From positions 6,882,001-6,946,000 of the forward strand of contig NZ_CP033073.1 of assembly GCF_003675325.1 (NCBI RefSeq): DNA of 64,000 nt, written 5' to 3'. Shown here piece after piece: positions 62,979 to 64,000 of this stretch (positions are counted from its first letter, which is position 1; the number at the start of each line of letters is the position of its first letter). Position numbers and translations under genes: made by a program. The notes under the pieces are model-generated. The model was not told the DNA's origin. It made no database searches and was given only the letters and a program-made list of their open reading frames with translations. The DNA is from Streptomyces dangxiongensis. GTDB taxonomy: Bacteria > Actinomycetota > Actinomycetes > Streptomycetales > Streptomycetaceae.

Positions 62979-64000
62979 GTGGCACAGGGCGGCAGGCCGG
63001 GCAGACGCCGGGCGTTCATCGGCTCGTTCACGGCCGCGGGCGGCCCCGGACTGGTGACCGCCGAGGTGGCACCGCACGGCGGCGCCCTCACCGTCGTCGC
63101 CGCCGCGGAAGACGTACCCGACCCGTCCTACCTGGCCCTGTCACCGGACGGCGGCACGCTCTACGCGGTCAGCGAGACGGCCGAGGGTGCCGTCGCCGCC
63201 TACCGCGTCACCGGTGACCGGCCGGAACCCGCCGGCCCGCCCGTGCCCGTGGACGGCAGCGGCCCCACCCACCTCGGCCTGTACGCCGGGCACGTGCTGA
63301 CCGCCAACTACGGTTGCGGCAGTGTCACCGCCGTGCCGCTGCGCCCCGACGGCACCCTCGCCGCCAGGCCCTCCGGCCGGCTCCAGCACACCGGCTCCGG
63401 ACCGCACGAACGGCGCCAGCGCGGCCCGCACGCCCACCAGGTGCAGGCCGATCCCAGCGGCCGGTGGGCCGTCAGCGTCGACCTCGGCACGGACTCGGTC
63501 CGCGCGTGCATCCTCGCGGACGGAACCCCCGCCGTGCACCGCGAGACCGCCCTGCGCCCGGGCTCCGGCCCACGTCACCTGGCCTTCCACCCGGACGGCG
63601 AGCACGCCTACGTCGTCAACGAGCTGACTCCCACCGTGACCGTGTGCCGCTGGGACGCCGGGACCGGCTCCCTGAAGCCGCTCACCGAGGTCCCCCTGCT
63701 GCCCGGCGCCCCCGCCGGGGACGCCTACCCGTCCGGGATCGTCGTCTCGCCCGACGGCCGCTTCGTGTGGACCGCGACCCGCGGCGAGGACGTCCTGTCG
63801 GTACTGGCCGTCGTGGCCGACGGCCTCCGGCTGACCGGCACGGTGCCCTGCGGCGGACACTGGCCGCGCGCCCTGGCCGAGCACGACGGCTACCTGTACG
63901 CCGCCAACGAACGCTCCGGCGACGTGACCTGGTTCACCGTGGACGAGGCGACGGGCCTGCCCCGCTACGACGGCTCGGTGCGGGTCGCCGCGGCCTCCTG
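62979..64000 (+). CDS. Lactonase-family (6-phosphogluconolactonase-like) beta-propeller, 3' end cut by the window
   Basis: From GTG 62979 (behind GAGAGGGGACAGCG) the frame is open to the window end, giving 340 residues. It reads RRAFIGSFTAAGGPGLVTAE, PDPSYLALSPDGGTLYAVSE, PHAHQVQADPSGRWAVSVDL-type blade motifs, RHLAFHPDGEHAYVVNELTP and FVWTATRGEDVLSV. These SPDG and HPDG blades define the seven-bladed lactonase family. Members may hydrolyse 6-phosphogluconolactone or other lactones. The C-terminal blade lies beyond the window. Confidence 0.9.
   Translation, partial: MAQGGRPGRRRAFIGSFTAAGGPGLVTAEVAPHGGALTVVAAAEDVPDPSYLALSPDGGTLYAVSETAEGAVAAYRVTGDRPEPAGPPVPVDGSGPTHLGLYAGHVLTANYGCGSVTAVPLRPDGTLAARPSGRLQHTGSGPHERRQRGPHAHQVQADPSGRWAVSVDLGTDSVRACILADGTPAVHRETALRPGSGPRHLAFHPDGEHAYVVNELTPTVTVCRWDAGTGSLKPLTEVPLLPGAPAGDAYPSGIVVSPDGRFVWTATRGEDVLSVLAVVADGLRLTGTVPCGGHWPRALAEHDGYLYAANERSGDVTWFTVDEATGLPRYDGSVRVAAAS

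Overview
The window is high-GC actinobacterial DNA, almost certainly a Streptomyces chromosome. GC is very high at third codon positions and GTG/TTG starts are common. The gene content also fits: GPP34, SpoIIE-type phosphatase, DUF4232, DUF5709, DUF5997, DUF6397, a roadblock protein, MmyB-type regulator/SDR pairs and many divergent regulator/target pairs. I see no rRNA, tRNA, CRISPR array or complete insertion sequence.

Layout. 0-9 kb holds a GPP34 protein, a secreted carboxylesterase, an MmyB-type regulator facing an SDR, a LysR regulator facing an MFS exporter, a membrane SpoIIE-like phosphatase and a secreted DUF4232 protein. 9.4-16.8 kb holds a kynureninase remnant and then the most unusual locus: a 1999-residue protein followed 3 nt later by a NUDIX gene that is now frameshifted. 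The large protein joins a kinase/phosphotransferase-like domain, a Rossmann-like domain, a STAND-like P-loop region, a TPR-like helical region, two cold-shock-like OB domains and winged-helix repeats. 17-30 kb is a catabolic and partly decaying zone. It has an ExaC-type aldehyde dehydrogenase with its GAF regulator, a Tat-secreted amidase, a frameshifted acetamidase, a collapsed amino-acid permease, an intact xylose module (ROK regulator, xylB, divergent xylA), a phytase-like pseudogene and a small frameshifted gene. 30-40 kb holds an MpaB-type oxygenase, PadR/hydrolase pair, methyltransferase, F420/FMN-type oxidoreductase, roadblock protein, DUF6397, thioesterase II, a Ski2-like helicase, a DUF457 membrane hydrolase and a cysteine-free L31. 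40-51 kb has a heterodimeric ABC exporter and a run of exported wall and protein/glycan hydrolases (L,D-transpeptidase, amidase, M1 peptidase, PNGase A). 51-64 kb has MarR/ABC exporter, MltG, a flavin monooxygenase, YjbQ, LuxR, DUF5997 facing a LysR-like effector domain without a DNA-binding domain, a DHA2 exporter, Lrp facing a FUSC membrane protein, and the start of a lactonase.

How genes work together. Several regulators sit divergently to their likely targets with inverted or direct repeats in the shared gap: MmyB/SDR, LysR/MFS, ROK-xylB/xylA, PadR/hydrolase, MarR/ABC and Lrp/FUSC. Seven broken genes lie between 8 and 30 kb and none was seen from 30 to 64 kb, so the first half looks like a decaying accessory segment. 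The best candidate for an undescribed system is the 9.8-16.8 kb operon. Its domain mix suggests an NTP-dependent, RNA- or nucleotide-sensing conflict or stress system, but that function is inferred from domains only.
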